From Candidatus Rhabdochlamydia sp. (GTDB lineage Bacteria; Chlamydiota; Chlamydiia; Chlamydiales; Rhabdochlamydiaceae), in the NCBI GenBank assembly GCA_030043815.1, contig JASHWX010000100.1, positions 1 through 6,201 of the forward strand: a DNA stretch of 6,201 bases, read 5' to 3'. A program made the translations under genes and the position numbers. Below, in pieces: positions 1-5,844 of this stretch (positions are counted from its first letter, which is position 1; the number at the start of each line of letters is the position of its first letter). The notes beneath the pieces are model-generated. The model was given only the letters and a program-made list of their open reading frames with translations, did no database searches and had not been told where the DNA came from.

Positions 1-1821
1 TGTGATGAGGTAGAGCCGCTGGACATTCCCATCCAAAAAGACATCGTTGGGGATAAAGGTCTCCCCTTTCATCGCCGCCTCGATGACGGGATGGCGCCCT
101 TGCTCGACCTGGAATACTTCGCCCTGATCGACGAGGGGGCGCGTGTAGTGATAGGTCTTGGCGACATCGGCAAGTGAATGAAGGCAGTCGATGAGCGCGA
201 CAGCCTTTGCGATTTTTCTCACTTGCTCTGCATACGCGGCCGCTTCTTTGCGCAATTCATGGAACAATTCTGATTCGAGCGACGCCATCCGCTCTTCGGC
301 GTGCAGGATTTTATGCTCGAATTCCTTGAGTTCAGGCGTCATGAACCGCTCGGCATTCACCAGCGTCTGTCTCCGCTGGAAATTCTCCGGAATGCGGTCG
401 GCCTGGCCGCGGCTGACCTCGATGTAATAGCCAAATGCCTTCGTGTAGCCGACTTTGAGGGTTTTGATCTGCGTGGCCTCTTTGAGATGGGTCTGATAAC
501 GGGCGACCCACGCATGGCTGTCGGATTGCAGAGAGCGGAGCTCGTCGAGCTCAGGGTGATACCCCGCGCGGAATATTCCTCCATCGCTGATGCGCAGCGG
601 CGGTGCATCGACGAGGGCATTTTTAAGCTTGTTGACAATGGCTGTCACATCGTACAAATTCTCTTTTGCCTCGACTAAAATCTGTGCTGAATAATCGGCA
701 AGCAGACGCGAGAGGGGCGCGATGTGCTCTAAGGAAAAGCGGAGGCCCGACAGATCGCGCGGCGAAGCATATCCCGTTTCGATCCGCATCATGAGCCGCT
801 CTAGATCGCGGATTTCGCTTAAGTGCTCGCGGATTTCTTTGTTTTGTTTAATGAACGCAGCAATCCCATCTTGCCGGTTGCAAATGCTCGCGACGTCCAG
901 CAGGGGATGCGCGAGCCAGTTCTTAAGCATGCGGCCGCCCATCGGCGTCTGCGTGCGGTCGATGAGTTTGAGCAAGCATTTCTTGTGCTCGCCGAGCGAC
1001 TCGAAGAGCTCGAGATGTTTTTGGGTGGAGCGATCGAGAAGCATGTACCTGTTCAAATGCTCAAGCGAGATCGATCTGATGTGATCAATGGAGAGGTTCA
1101 AGTCTTCGTGCACATAGTGCAAAATCGCGCCGGCGGCATTGATCGCGGCGATCATCCCTTTGAGGCCGAACCCATCGAGGTTATGCACCTGGAAATGGCG
1201 GAGAAGCACATCGCACGCATGCCTATGGTCAAAGTGCCAATCTTCTTTAACGTGGATGGCGATCTCATCAAGAAGCGAGGCGTGTTTTGCATGCCATTTT
1301 TCAGGGACAAGGATTTCTTTGGGACAAAGCCGGCAAAGCTCGTCGGCAAGTTCTTTCGCGCACTCGAACTCCATGGCTTTAAAATCAGCCGTCGTCAAAT
1401 CGAGCACAGACAGGCCATGCGTCTCGCTCACCTGTGAGATCGCTGCCAAGTAATTGTTGGATTTGTCGGCAAGTAAACTGGAATTGACAACTGTTCCCGG
1501 CGTGACGATGCGCACGATTTCCCGTTTGACAAGCCCTTTGACAGAACGGGGATCTTCCATTTGTTCTGCGATCGCGACGCGATAGCCTTTTGCCACGAGT
1601 TTATCGATATAGGACTCGCTTGTATGGAAAGGAACGCCTGCCATCGGGATTTCTTGCCGTTTCGTGAGAGTCAGCTCGAGTTCTCGTGAGATGAGAAGGG
1701 CATCCTCGTAGAAAGCTTCGTAAAAATCGCCAAGGCGGAACAATAAAATCGCGTCGGGAGCGCTTTTTTTGCACGCCTGCCATTGCGACATCATGGGTGA
1801 GACTTTCGATTCAGTTGTCAT
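1..1821 (-). CDS. mutS: DNA mismatch repair protein MutS, N-terminal 607 residues (C-terminus beyond window)
   Basis: MutS recognises mismatches and small loops in DNA, then recruits MutL using ATP. The frame is open from ATG 1821 to base 1 with no stop (607 codons); the gene continues past the left edge. Residues about 9-120 form the mismatch-binding domain: PMM at 9-11, then GDFYEAFYED, in which Phe33 and Glu35 match the F-x-E mismatch wedge, then IPMAGVPFH and RIVTPGT. The connector domain runs to about 260. The core/lever begins around DRTQTPMGGRMLKNWL (288-303). The clamp spans roughly 430-545, with the ELKEFEHKIL segment near 498-507. The ATPase domain has just begun at the edge (GRHPVIE, 575-581; last residues LIT); the expected Walker A loop lies immediately outside. 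The start overlaps the stop of the upstream gene by ATGA, so translation is probably coupled. ATGs at codons 10 and 11 are possible alternatives, but the overlap favours 1821. No inactivating change is visible in the part present. Confidence 0.97.
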   Translation of the reverse strand, partial: MTTESKVSPMMSQWQACKKSAPDAILLFRLGDFYEAFYEDALLISRELELTLTKRQEIPMAGVPFHTSESYIDKLVAKGYRVAIAEQMEDPRSVKGLVKREIVRIVTPGTVVNSSLLADKSNNYLAAISQVSETHGLSVLDLTTADFKAMEFECAKELADELCRLCPKEILVPEKWHAKHASLLDEIAIHVKEDWHFDHRHACDVLLRHFQVHNLDGFGLKGMIAAINAAGAILHYVHEDLNLSIDHIRSISLEHLNRYMLLDRSTQKHLELFESLGEHKKCLLKLIDRTQTPMGGRMLKNWLAHPLLDVASICNRQDGIAAFIKQNKEIREHLSEIRDLERLMMRIETGYASPRDLSGLRFSLEHIAPLSRLLADYSAQILVEAKENLYDVTAIVNKLKNALVDAPPLRISDGGIFRAGYHPELDELRSLQSDSHAWVARYQTHLKEATQIKTLKVGYTKAFGYYIEVSRGQADRIPENFQRRQTLVNAERFMTPELKEFEHKILHAEERMASLESELFHELRKEAAAYAEQVRKIAKAVALIDCLHSLADVAKTYHYTRPLVDQGEVFQVEQGRHPVIEAAMKGETFIPNDVFLDGNVQRLYLIT

Positions 1822-2312
1822 TTTCCAAGAATTTTTTTCCACCAAGTCTTTTGAGGCGGCTGATCGGGAAGAACCTCAGCATCTTCTTTTTCCTGAGGCG
1901 GCTGCTTCTGAAAAAAAGAAGACTTTGCCATGACAGCTTCCGAGAAGGATTTCGACACGGCGGGGTTGGCGTCGAGGGAATCGGTCATCGCCACAGTATT
2001 TTTTTGTTCGCCGTCGGGCACTTGCAGCGCTTTTTGAATCTGGCTGCGGCAGCTTTGGCACCAAAGGAGCAGTACTTTCAAATCGTTGTCGAGAGTTTTC
2101 AGCTGCTCAAAGATCTCTTCGGGTGGCCGCTGGTTCTTCAAGCTTTGGATGCGCGAGGGCAGGCTCAAGGATTGGCTGAGCTCCAGCTTTAATTGAAAAG
2201 TTTTAATCAGCAGGGGGATCATGACTTTTTTGACCTGATCCCGCAGCTGGCTGAGCGATGGATCATTCAACGGTCCCGCTTGAGTAAATGGAGTGGAATC
2301 GAGATCGCTCAT
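1818..2312 (-). CDS. Hypothetical protein (164 aa) translationally coupled upstream of mutS
   Basis: I do not recognise this protein as a named family. Its stop (TGA, 1820-1818) overlaps the mutS start as ATGA, and it is the first gene of that unit, starting 65 bp from the divergent dnaG. A weak purine-rich stretch (AAAAGAG) precedes ATG 2312. The protein has no signal peptide or obvious membrane span. Residues about 15-95 look helical, with hydrophobic spacing. A WCQSC motif (Cys85, Cys88) is the only cysteine pair, of thioredoxin-like or metal-ligand spacing. Residues 100-164 are low-complexity and probably disordered, with two PPQ motifs 14 residues apart (138-140, 152-154) and a basic aromatic tail KTWWKKILGK. 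Position, size and orientation suggest the counterpart of the hypothetical gene that, as I recall, lies between mutS and dnaG in Chlamydia (CT793); I cannot verify homology. The frame is well supported by context. A role in repair is only an inference from coupling. Confidence 0.83.
   Translation of the reverse strand: MSDLDSTPFTQAGPLNDPSLSQLRDQVKKVMIPLLIKTFQLKLELSQSLSLPSRIQSLKNQRPPEEIFEQLKTLDNDLKVLLLWCQSCRSQIQKALQVPDGEQKNTVAMTDSLDANPAVSKSFSEAVMAKSSFFQKQPPQEKEDAEVLPDQPPQKTWWKKILGK
1852..1904. repeat. Short direct repeat TGAGGCGGCTG within the hypothetical gene
   Basis: The 11-mer TGAGGCGGCTG occurs at 1852-1862 and again at 1894-1904, exactly 42 bp (14 codons) apart, so both copies are in the same reading frame. 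On the minus strand both encode the PPQ motifs of the proline-rich tail. The repeat could be a remnant of a small in-frame duplication, or just repeated codon choice for a low-complexity tail. Confidence 0.5.
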
Positions 2313-2377
2313 GATGGCTCTTTTATCCCTATTTCATGTAGAATCCGGAATAATGCCAAATCAACCCATATCCTGCA
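2313..2377. promoter_or_regulatory. Divergent intergenic region between the mutS-unit leader gene and dnaG
   Basis: These 65 bp are the only non-coding DNA between two head-to-head transcription units, so both promoters should lie here or extend into the genes. On the plus strand TAGAAT (2339-2344) and AATAAT (2349-2354) each match a -10 box at five of six positions, but neither has a convincing -35 at normal spacing. On the minus strand no clear -35/-10 pair was found. There is no Shine-Dalgarno before the dnaG ATG. The role is inferred from gene orientation, not from a strong motif. Confidence 0.4.
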
Positions 2378-4129
2378 ATGTTTACCAAAGAGAGTTTAGA
2401 GCTGCTCCGGCAAAGGATCGATCTCGCAGAGGTCCTCTCGTCCCATATTCAGCTGCAGCGGGCCGGGTCCTCGTACAAAGCCCTATGCCCCTTTCACGAA
2501 GAAAAGACCCCCTCTTTTATGATGCAAAAAGGGGACTCTCATTACCATTGCTTTGGCTGCGGCGCGCACGGCGATGCGATCGCCTTCTTGATGAGCCACG
2601 TCAAGATGAGCTTTTCGGAAGCCGTCGAGCACTTGGCCGAGCGGTTTCAAGTCGCTTTAGAAAAGAGCGATGCCCCCGCCGAAAAAGGGCCTAGCAAAGC
2701 CGCCCTTAAAACAGCCCTCGAACTTGCCTCGAATTTTTACCACTACTTGCTTCTCTATTCAGAAGAAGGGCAGATTGCCTTGCATTATCTCTATAAGCGA
2801 GGGCTCGATCTCGACTTCATCCGGAAATTTCAAATCGGATTTGCTCCTAAGCAAGGCGATCTTCTTTTTCGCTTTTTGCACGCCAATGGAATCGATGAGG
2901 CGATCAAGGAGCAAGCAGGGCTCGGAAGAAATCATCGGGATTTCTTTTCCGACAGGATCACATTTCCCATACGCGATACCATGGGATCTGTCATTGGATT
3001 TTCTGCACGCAAATTTAAAGAAGAGACCTTTGGCGGCAAATACATCAACACCCCGGAAACCCTTCTCTTTAAAAAATCGCGCGTGCTCTTTGGATTGAGC
3101 TATTCGCGCCAGCGCATCGCCAAAGAAAAGCAGGCCATCATCGTTGAAGGGCAAATCGATTGCTTGCGCCTCATCCACTCAGGATTCAACTACACCATTG
3201 CAGGCCAAGGGACAGCCTTTGGAGAGGAACACGTCAAAGAATTGATCAATCTGGGTGCCACCAAAGTCTTTCTTGCCCTTGATGGAGACACCGCCGGACA
3301 AGAGGCCGCTGCCAAAATCGGCCACCTCTTTCAAAAAAAAGGCGTCGATGTCCTCATCGTACCCATGCCCAATGGCGCTGACCCCGACTCCCTTCTCACC
3401 GAGCGAGGGCCCGAGCATTTTTCTCAATTGCTCGAGCGGTCCCTTGATTATTTGACATTCCTCTACTCCCACCTCTCGAAAAATGTCGATCTGAACTCCC
3501 CATCTAAGAAAAATGAAATTGTCAGCGCCATTGTCGAACGCATCAAGCAATGGGAAATGCCCGTCATGGTCCACGAAAGCTTAAAAAAACTCGCCGAAAT
3601 CTCACTCGTTCCCGAGGCAGCGATTGGACTAGGCCAGATTTCTTTGCCCGACCTCTTTATCAAGAAGAGTTCCACTCTTAGCATTCAAGAGATTGATGCC
3701 AACCGTATCCTGGAGGGCGATTTCATCCGTTGGCTCATCCTCGCCGCCCCTCAAAACCCTGCAATCGGCGCCATCGCCAAAGCCAACATCCGCGAAGAGC
3801 ATTTGTACATCAACCCCGCCAGCCGCATTTACCGAGAATTTTTAAATGAGAATACACCTTGCGACCTGTTATCCCTAGGGTCCTGCCTAGAGAACGAAGA
3901 AGACCAAAAGTGGCTTGATGAGATCATGCAGCGCAAAGTCAACCTGCTGAAAGCTGAAGACGGATTTAAGACAACCGTGCAAAAAATGCTCGTCCGAACA
4001 TGGATGCAAGCAAGCGAAGAAATCCGCACGAAGCTCCAAAGCGGCAATCTGTCCGATGACGAAGCTCTTGATTTGAGCAAACAATTCTCCGACATCAAAA
4101 ACAACCCACCCAAAGTCATCGTCCCATGA
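2378..4129 (+). CDS. dnaG: DNA primase DnaG
   Basis: DnaG makes the short RNA primers for replication and works with the DnaB helicase at the fork. The 583-residue length is normal for the family (E. coli about 581). Residues 1-95 carry the CHC2 zinc-binding domain: ALCPFHEEKTPSF and HYHCFGCGAHGDAIAFL give ligands Cys37, His40, Cys58 and Cys61. The RNA-polymerase domain follows, with DRITFPIRD (192-200), GFSARKF (207-213) and KYINTPETLLF (221-231). The TOPRIM catalytic core has the acidic EGQID (Glu257 to Asp261) and DGD (302-304). The C-terminal part (about 430-583) is in the position of the helicase-binding domain and is much less conserved to my eye. ATG 2378 is chosen because the N-terminus lines up with other primases (ESLELLRQRIDLAEVL); no Shine-Dalgarno is visible. 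The stop overlaps the next gene as ATGA. In EGQID, Gln replaces the Tyr of E. coli EGYMD; the catalytic acids are intact. Confidence 0.98.
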   Translation: MFTKESLELLRQRIDLAEVLSSHIQLQRAGSSYKALCPFHEEKTPSFMMQKGDSHYHCFGCGAHGDAIAFLMSHVKMSFSEAVEHLAERFQVALEKSDAPAEKGPSKAALKTALELASNFYHYLLLYSEEGQIALHYLYKRGLDLDFIRKFQIGFAPKQGDLLFRFLHANGIDEAIKEQAGLGRNHRDFFSDRITFPIRDTMGSVIGFSARKFKEETFGGKYINTPETLLFKKSRVLFGLSYSRQRIAKEKQAIIVEGQIDCLRLIHSGFNYTIAGQGTAFGEEHVKELINLGATKVFLALDGDTAGQEAAAKIGHLFQKKGVDVLIVPMPNGADPDSLLTERGPEHFSQLLERSLDYLTFLYSHLSKNVDLNSPSKKNEIVSAIVERIKQWEMPVMVHESLKKLAEISLVPEAAIGLGQISLPDLFIKKSSTLSIQEIDANRILEGDFIRWLILAAPQNPAIGAIAKANIREEHLYINPASRIYREFLNENTPCDLLSLGSCLENEEDQKWLDEIMQRKVNLLKAEDGFKTTVQKMLVRTWMQASEEIRTKLQSGNLSDDEALDLSKQFSDIKNNPPKVIVP

Positions 4130-4482
4130 AACCCAAACATCTCATCCTCTTCGACGATACTTGCACCTTCTGCTGGCGCTCCATCTACAAACTGCGCACC
4201 CTCGACAAAAAAGGCCTCTGCTACTTTTCCCCTCTCTCAGGCGATCTTTCCAAAGCCGTCCTCAAGAAAAAATGGAACCCCCTCAGTAAAGCCAATACCG
4301 TCGTCCTCGTCGAGAACTACACCACCGACCATCCCCAAATCTGGACGAAGGGCCGCGCTGTCGCCCGCATCTTCTGGCTCATGGGCAACTGGCGCAAACT
4401 CATCGGCGCTCTCTCCTTCATGCCCTCATTCCTCATCGACCCGCTGTATTCTTTTGTCGCTAAACGCCGGCATAGGGTATAA
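4126..4482 (+). CDS. DCC-family (DUF393) thiol-disulfide oxidoreductase-like protein
   Basis: This 118-residue protein has the hallmarks of the DCC/DUF393 family. Its N-terminal strand LILFDDTCTFCWRS contains D-D-x-C-x-x-C (Asp10, Asp11, Cys13, Cys16). A central segment TKGRAVARIFWLMGNW follows, and then the typical end FLIDPLYSFVAKRRHR. Members are small thioredoxin-like proteins thought to act in thiol/disulfide exchange; substrates are mostly unknown, so the specific role here is not known. There is no signal peptide, so a cytosolic location is likely. Its ATG overlaps the dnaG stop (ATGA, 4126-4129), and no Shine-Dalgarno is visible, so it is probably translated by coupling from the dnaG message. 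The stop codon at 4480-4482 sits one base before the tip of the foldback element. The C-terminus ends slightly early compared with how I remember the family, but the stop itself lies outside the element. Confidence 0.88.
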   Translation: MKPKHLILFDDTCTFCWRSIYKLRTLDKKGLCYFSPLSGDLSKAVLKKKWNPLSKANTVVLVENYTTDHPQIWTKGRAVARIFWLMGNWRKLIGALSFMPSFLIDPLYSFVAKRRHRV

Positions 4483-4483
4483 G

Positions 4484-4529
4484 ATGAGACCGTTGCATAA
4501 GTGATCATGCTTGTTAAAAACGCCCATTT
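4484..4529 (+). repeat. Left terminal inverted repeat of the foldback element
   Basis: These 46 bp are the left outer arm, from ATGAGACC to GCCCATTT. They match the reverse complement of 4778-4824 with a few substitutions and a one-base length difference; the outermost 19 bases are identical. The GAGAC...TTGCA tip is reminiscent of the ends of some IS5-like insertion sequences, but that is from memory only. Confidence 0.82.
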
Positions 4530-4615
4530 CGCGATCTTTCGATTCTATACCGCGCTTCGTCAGGTTTGATGAATTTGGACTGGCTGCGACTTTGCCAAAT
4601 CGACCCTCCTCCTCA

Positions 4616-4636
4616 CCCTGCCCACTTTGGGCAGGG
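4616..4636. repeat. Central hairpin of the foldback element
   Basis: CCCTGCCCA (4616-4624) and TGGGCAGGG (4628-4636) form a perfect 9-bp GC-rich stem with a CTT loop. It sits near the symmetry centre of the element. It is not followed by a T-run (next bases CTTCGTCGG), so it does not look like an intrinsic terminator. Confidence 0.75.
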
Positions 4637-4719
4637 CTTCGTCGGTCGGGACGCAAAGCTTCGATTTGGCTGTGTCTCGCAGAGTCCAAATTCACCAAAC
4701 CTTCCTGCGCACGGTATCA

Positions 4720-4756
4720 CTCGCCCCCTATGGGGCGTCCCGCATATGCGGGCTCG
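4720..4756. repeat. Tandem palindromes present only in the right arm of the element
   Basis: Two adjacent palindromes lie here: CGCCCC-CTAT-GGGGCG (4722-4737) and the perfect 14-mer CCCGCATATGCGGG (4739-4752). When the arms are aligned (ATACCG at 4547-4552 with CGGTAT at 4712-4717 on one side, TTTCGA on the other), the left arm has no equivalent, so about 35 bp are extra on the right. CTCG stands on both sides (4720-4723 and 4753-4756), which could mark an insertion. Confidence 0.6.
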
Positions 4757-4777
4757 CTCGAATTCGAAATCTCATCA

Positions 4778-4824
4778 AAATGGGCTGTTTTTTCCAAGCA
4801 TGCTGACTTATGCAACGGTCTCAT
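4778..4824 (-). repeat. Right terminal inverted repeat of the foldback element
   Basis: These 47 bp are the right outer arm, complementary to 4484-4529. The tip GGTCTCAT ends at 4824, 22 bp before the candidate -35 box of the 76-residue gene, so the element abuts but does not include that promoter. Confidence 0.82.
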
Positions 4825-4845
4825 TGTAGACTTGGCGTAAATTTG

Positions 4846-4875
4846 TTGCAAATTACTTCATATTTCATTTAAAAT
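4846..4875 (+). promoter_or_regulatory. Candidate sigma-70-type promoter for the 76-aa gene
   Basis: TTGCAA (4846-4851) resembles a -35 box and TAAAAT (4870-4875) matches a -10 box at five of six positions, with an 18-bp spacer. A start about seven bases downstream would give a leader of roughly 25 nt that contains the strong Shine-Dalgarno. The surrounding DNA is AT-rich compared with the element to its left. This is a motif match only. Confidence 0.5.
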
Positions 4876-4893
4876 GGATGCTCCAAAAACGAG

Positions 4894-4900
4894 AGGAGGT
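4894..4900 (+). promoter_or_regulatory. Strong Shine-Dalgarno (AGGAGGT) for the 76-aa gene
   Basis: AGGAGGT is a full-strength ribosome-binding sequence, five bases before ATG 4906. It is the best one in the window and fixes the start of an otherwise unrecognised small gene; the other complete genes here have weak or no such site. Confidence 0.8.
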
Positions 4901-4905
4901 TCTCT

Positions 4906-5136
4906 ATGGAATGTTTCTTAGCACAGGTTTCACCGCAAATAAAATTATTTAATGCAATCCTCTCCCATGCCCTCATAACCACAAAGCTCAAGTGCGATCA
5001 AAAGCTTGTTAGGACGGTGATGGAAAACATGTATAAAACTCTGCAAGAACATAGAGACGGCCATCGCGTCCTTGAATTGATTCGGGAGAATCGGCAAAGA
5101 GAAAGAGCGATCTTCACGAGAAGCCTAACTTACTAA
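4906..5136 (+). CDS. Small hypothetical protein (76 aa)
   Basis: I do not recognise this protein. The case for a real gene is its AGGAGGT ribosome site five bases before the ATG, a reasonable promoter just upstream (TTGCAA-18-TAAAAT), and its position as the only sizeable plus-strand frame in a gap between known genes. The product looks entirely helical, with an N-terminal hydrophobic half (LFNAILSHALITTKL) and a strongly charged C-terminal half (EHRDGHRVLELIRENRQRERAIF). It has two cysteines (3 and 30), no signal peptide and no clear membrane span. Its size and make-up would fit a small helical adaptor or DNA/RNA-binding protein, but nothing identifies one. It stands apart from dnaG because the foldback element lies between them, and from pgsA because of a 78-bp AT-rich gap. 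It appears to be a single-gene unit with an independent, possibly high, translation rate. Confidence 0.75.
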   Translation: MECFLAQVSPQIKLFNAILSHALITTKLKCDQKLVRTVMENMYKTLQEHRDGHRVLELIRENRQRERAIFTRSLTY

Positions 5137-5214
5137 AAATTTTATTATTTAGCTTTGTCTCTTCCTAAAAAAAGTAAAAACCAATAATATTCGTATCAAA
5201 CTGTAGGCAAAGCA
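5137..5214. other. AT-rich intergenic gap before pgsA
   Basis: This 78-bp gap is clearly richer in A and T than its neighbours. It contains TAATAT/AATAAT (5183-5190), which could serve as a -10 for pgsA, but the best upstream hexamers are either poor (TTCCTA, 5162-5167) or too far away (TTGTCT, 5155-5160). No stem-loop with a T-run is visible, so no terminator for the 76-residue gene could be assigned. Confidence 0.4.
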
Positions 5215-5844
5215 ATGAGTGCGCCGCTCATTCTCACACTTTCTCGGATATTACTAGGTCCAATCTTTTTGATTGTTTACCTTTATCACGATGCATTTGG
5301 GATCAGTCTGCAATGGCTTCCTTTCATTTTGCTCATGCTCGCAGGATGTTCCGAGCTCTCCGATCTCTTCGATGGTGAATTAGCGCGCAGGCACAATAAA
5401 GTGACCGATCTGGGAAAATTACTCGATCCCATGGCCGACAGCATTTTCCGATTTTCGGTGCTTTTGGCTTTCACGCAAGGGATCATTCAGCTTCCTGTGA
5501 TTCTCGTCTGCATTTTCTTTTACCGGGACACCGTCATCAGCACGCTGCGCACGCTTTGCGCGCTAAGAGGCTATGCGCTGGCGGCACGCCTTTCTGGGAA
5601 GGTGAAAGCAGTCATTCAAGCCACTGTGGGTTTTTTCATCATGATCTTGATGATCCCGTATTCATTGGGTTCTCTTTCAATCGAGGCCTTGAGAGCGATC
5701 AGTTTTTACAGCGTGCTTGCCGCAGCAGCCTATACCCTCTATTCGGGAATTGAATACATCATTGCCAATCGCCTCTATATCAAAAAAGCGCTGGGTTTCA
5801 CTGATAAACAGAAAGATACTCAGACGCGCTCCGCTTCCAACTGA
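5215..5844 (+). CDS. pgsA: CDP-diacylglycerol--glycerol-3-phosphate 3-phosphatidyltransferase (PgsA)
   Basis: This is an integral membrane enzyme of the CDP-alcohol phosphatidyltransferase family. It joins CDP-diacylglycerol and glycerol-3-phosphate to give phosphatidylglycerophosphate, the precursor of phosphatidylglycerol and cardiolipin. The family signature DxxDGxxAR(x8)GxxxDxxxD is complete: Asp50, Asp53, Gly54, Ala57, Arg58, Gly67, Asp71, Asp75. The first helix (LILTLSRILLGPIFLIVYLY, 5-24) and the segment around 104-135 (RDTVISTLR...RLSGKVKAVIQ) resemble PgsA rather than other family members. Hydrophobic stretches lie near 5-24, 33-45, 80-102, 132-150 and 160-185. The length, 209 residues, is slightly above the usual 180-200. 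ATG 5215 fits the family N-terminus; only a weak AGG precedes it. The last 15 codons overlap the convergent glgA gene. In Chlamydia I recall a pgsA gene next to glgA, which agrees. Another CDP-alcohol transferase activity is possible but less likely. Confidence 0.92.
   Translation: MSAPLILTLSRILLGPIFLIVYLYHDAFGISLQWLPFILLMLAGCSELSDLFDGELARRHNKVTDLGKLLDPMADSIFRFSVLLAFTQGIIQLPVILVCIFFYRDTVISTLRTLCALRGYALAARLSGKVKAVIQATVGFFIMILMIPYSLGSLSIEALRAISFYSVLAAAAYTLYSGIEYIIANRLYIKKALGFTDKQKDTQTRSASN

Larger units (their letters stand above)
4484..4824. mobile_element. Foldback/MITE-like element, about 341 bp, no transposase
   Basis: The two halves are imperfect reverse complements over nearly the whole length. 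The tips share the identical 19-mer ATGAGACCGTTGCATAAGT (4484-4502; complement of 4824-4806), then GATCATGCTTG against CAGCATGCTTG, then an A-run and GCCCATTT. Further in, AGGTTTGATGAATTTGGACT (4562-4581) pairs with 4683-4702 at 19 of 20 positions, CTGCGA (4584-4589) with 4677-4682, and GCCAAATCGA (4594-4603) with 4661-4670. A 9-bp hairpin lies at the centre. No credible protein is encoded; open frames here read the same peptide from either end because of the symmetry. There is no long target duplication. The dinucleotide AT flanks GAGACC...GGTCTC on both sides, so it is either a 2-bp duplication or part of the tip. Lacking a transposase, it would have to be moved in trans. The inverted symmetry is seen directly; mobility is inferred. 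Confidence 0.8.

Noticed and set aside
301..1437. Long open frames on the plus strand opposite mutS (301-678, 823-1437)
   Set aside because: They are antisense to a continuous MutS frame that matches the family throughout, and they lack any recognisable product.
1797..2192. Plus-strand frame opposite the 164-residue gene
   Set aside because: The minus-strand frame overlaps mutS by ATGA and has sensible protein make-up. The plus-strand frame has no ribosome site and no recognisable motif, and it lies antisense to it.
3179..3574. Minus-strand frames opposite dnaG (2759-3178, 3179-3574)
   Set aside because: They are shadow frames of the clearly conserved primase gene, with no ribosome site or known motif.
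4616..4636. Central hairpin as a rho-independent terminator of the dnaG unit
   Set aside because: The stem is strong but no T-run follows on either strand, and it is placed at the symmetry centre of the element.
4722..4752. CRISPR-like or phage repeat reading of the palindromes
   Set aside because: There are only two different palindromes, with no regular spacers or repeated units.
4511..4840. Open reading frames of about 90-110 codons inside the foldback element (also 4566-4829 plus and 4426-4698 minus)
   Set aside because: They have no ribosome site and no family resemblance. Frames entering from opposite ends give the same peptide (near HADLCNGLI / HDHLCNGLI) because the DNA is an inverted repeat. 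They are products of symmetry, not genes.
5155..5190. Promoter for pgsA (TTGTCT ... AATAAT/TAATAT)
   Set aside because: The spacer would be 22-24 bp, too long, and the hexamer at correct spacing (TTCCTA) is poor. It is mentioned only within the intergenic entry.
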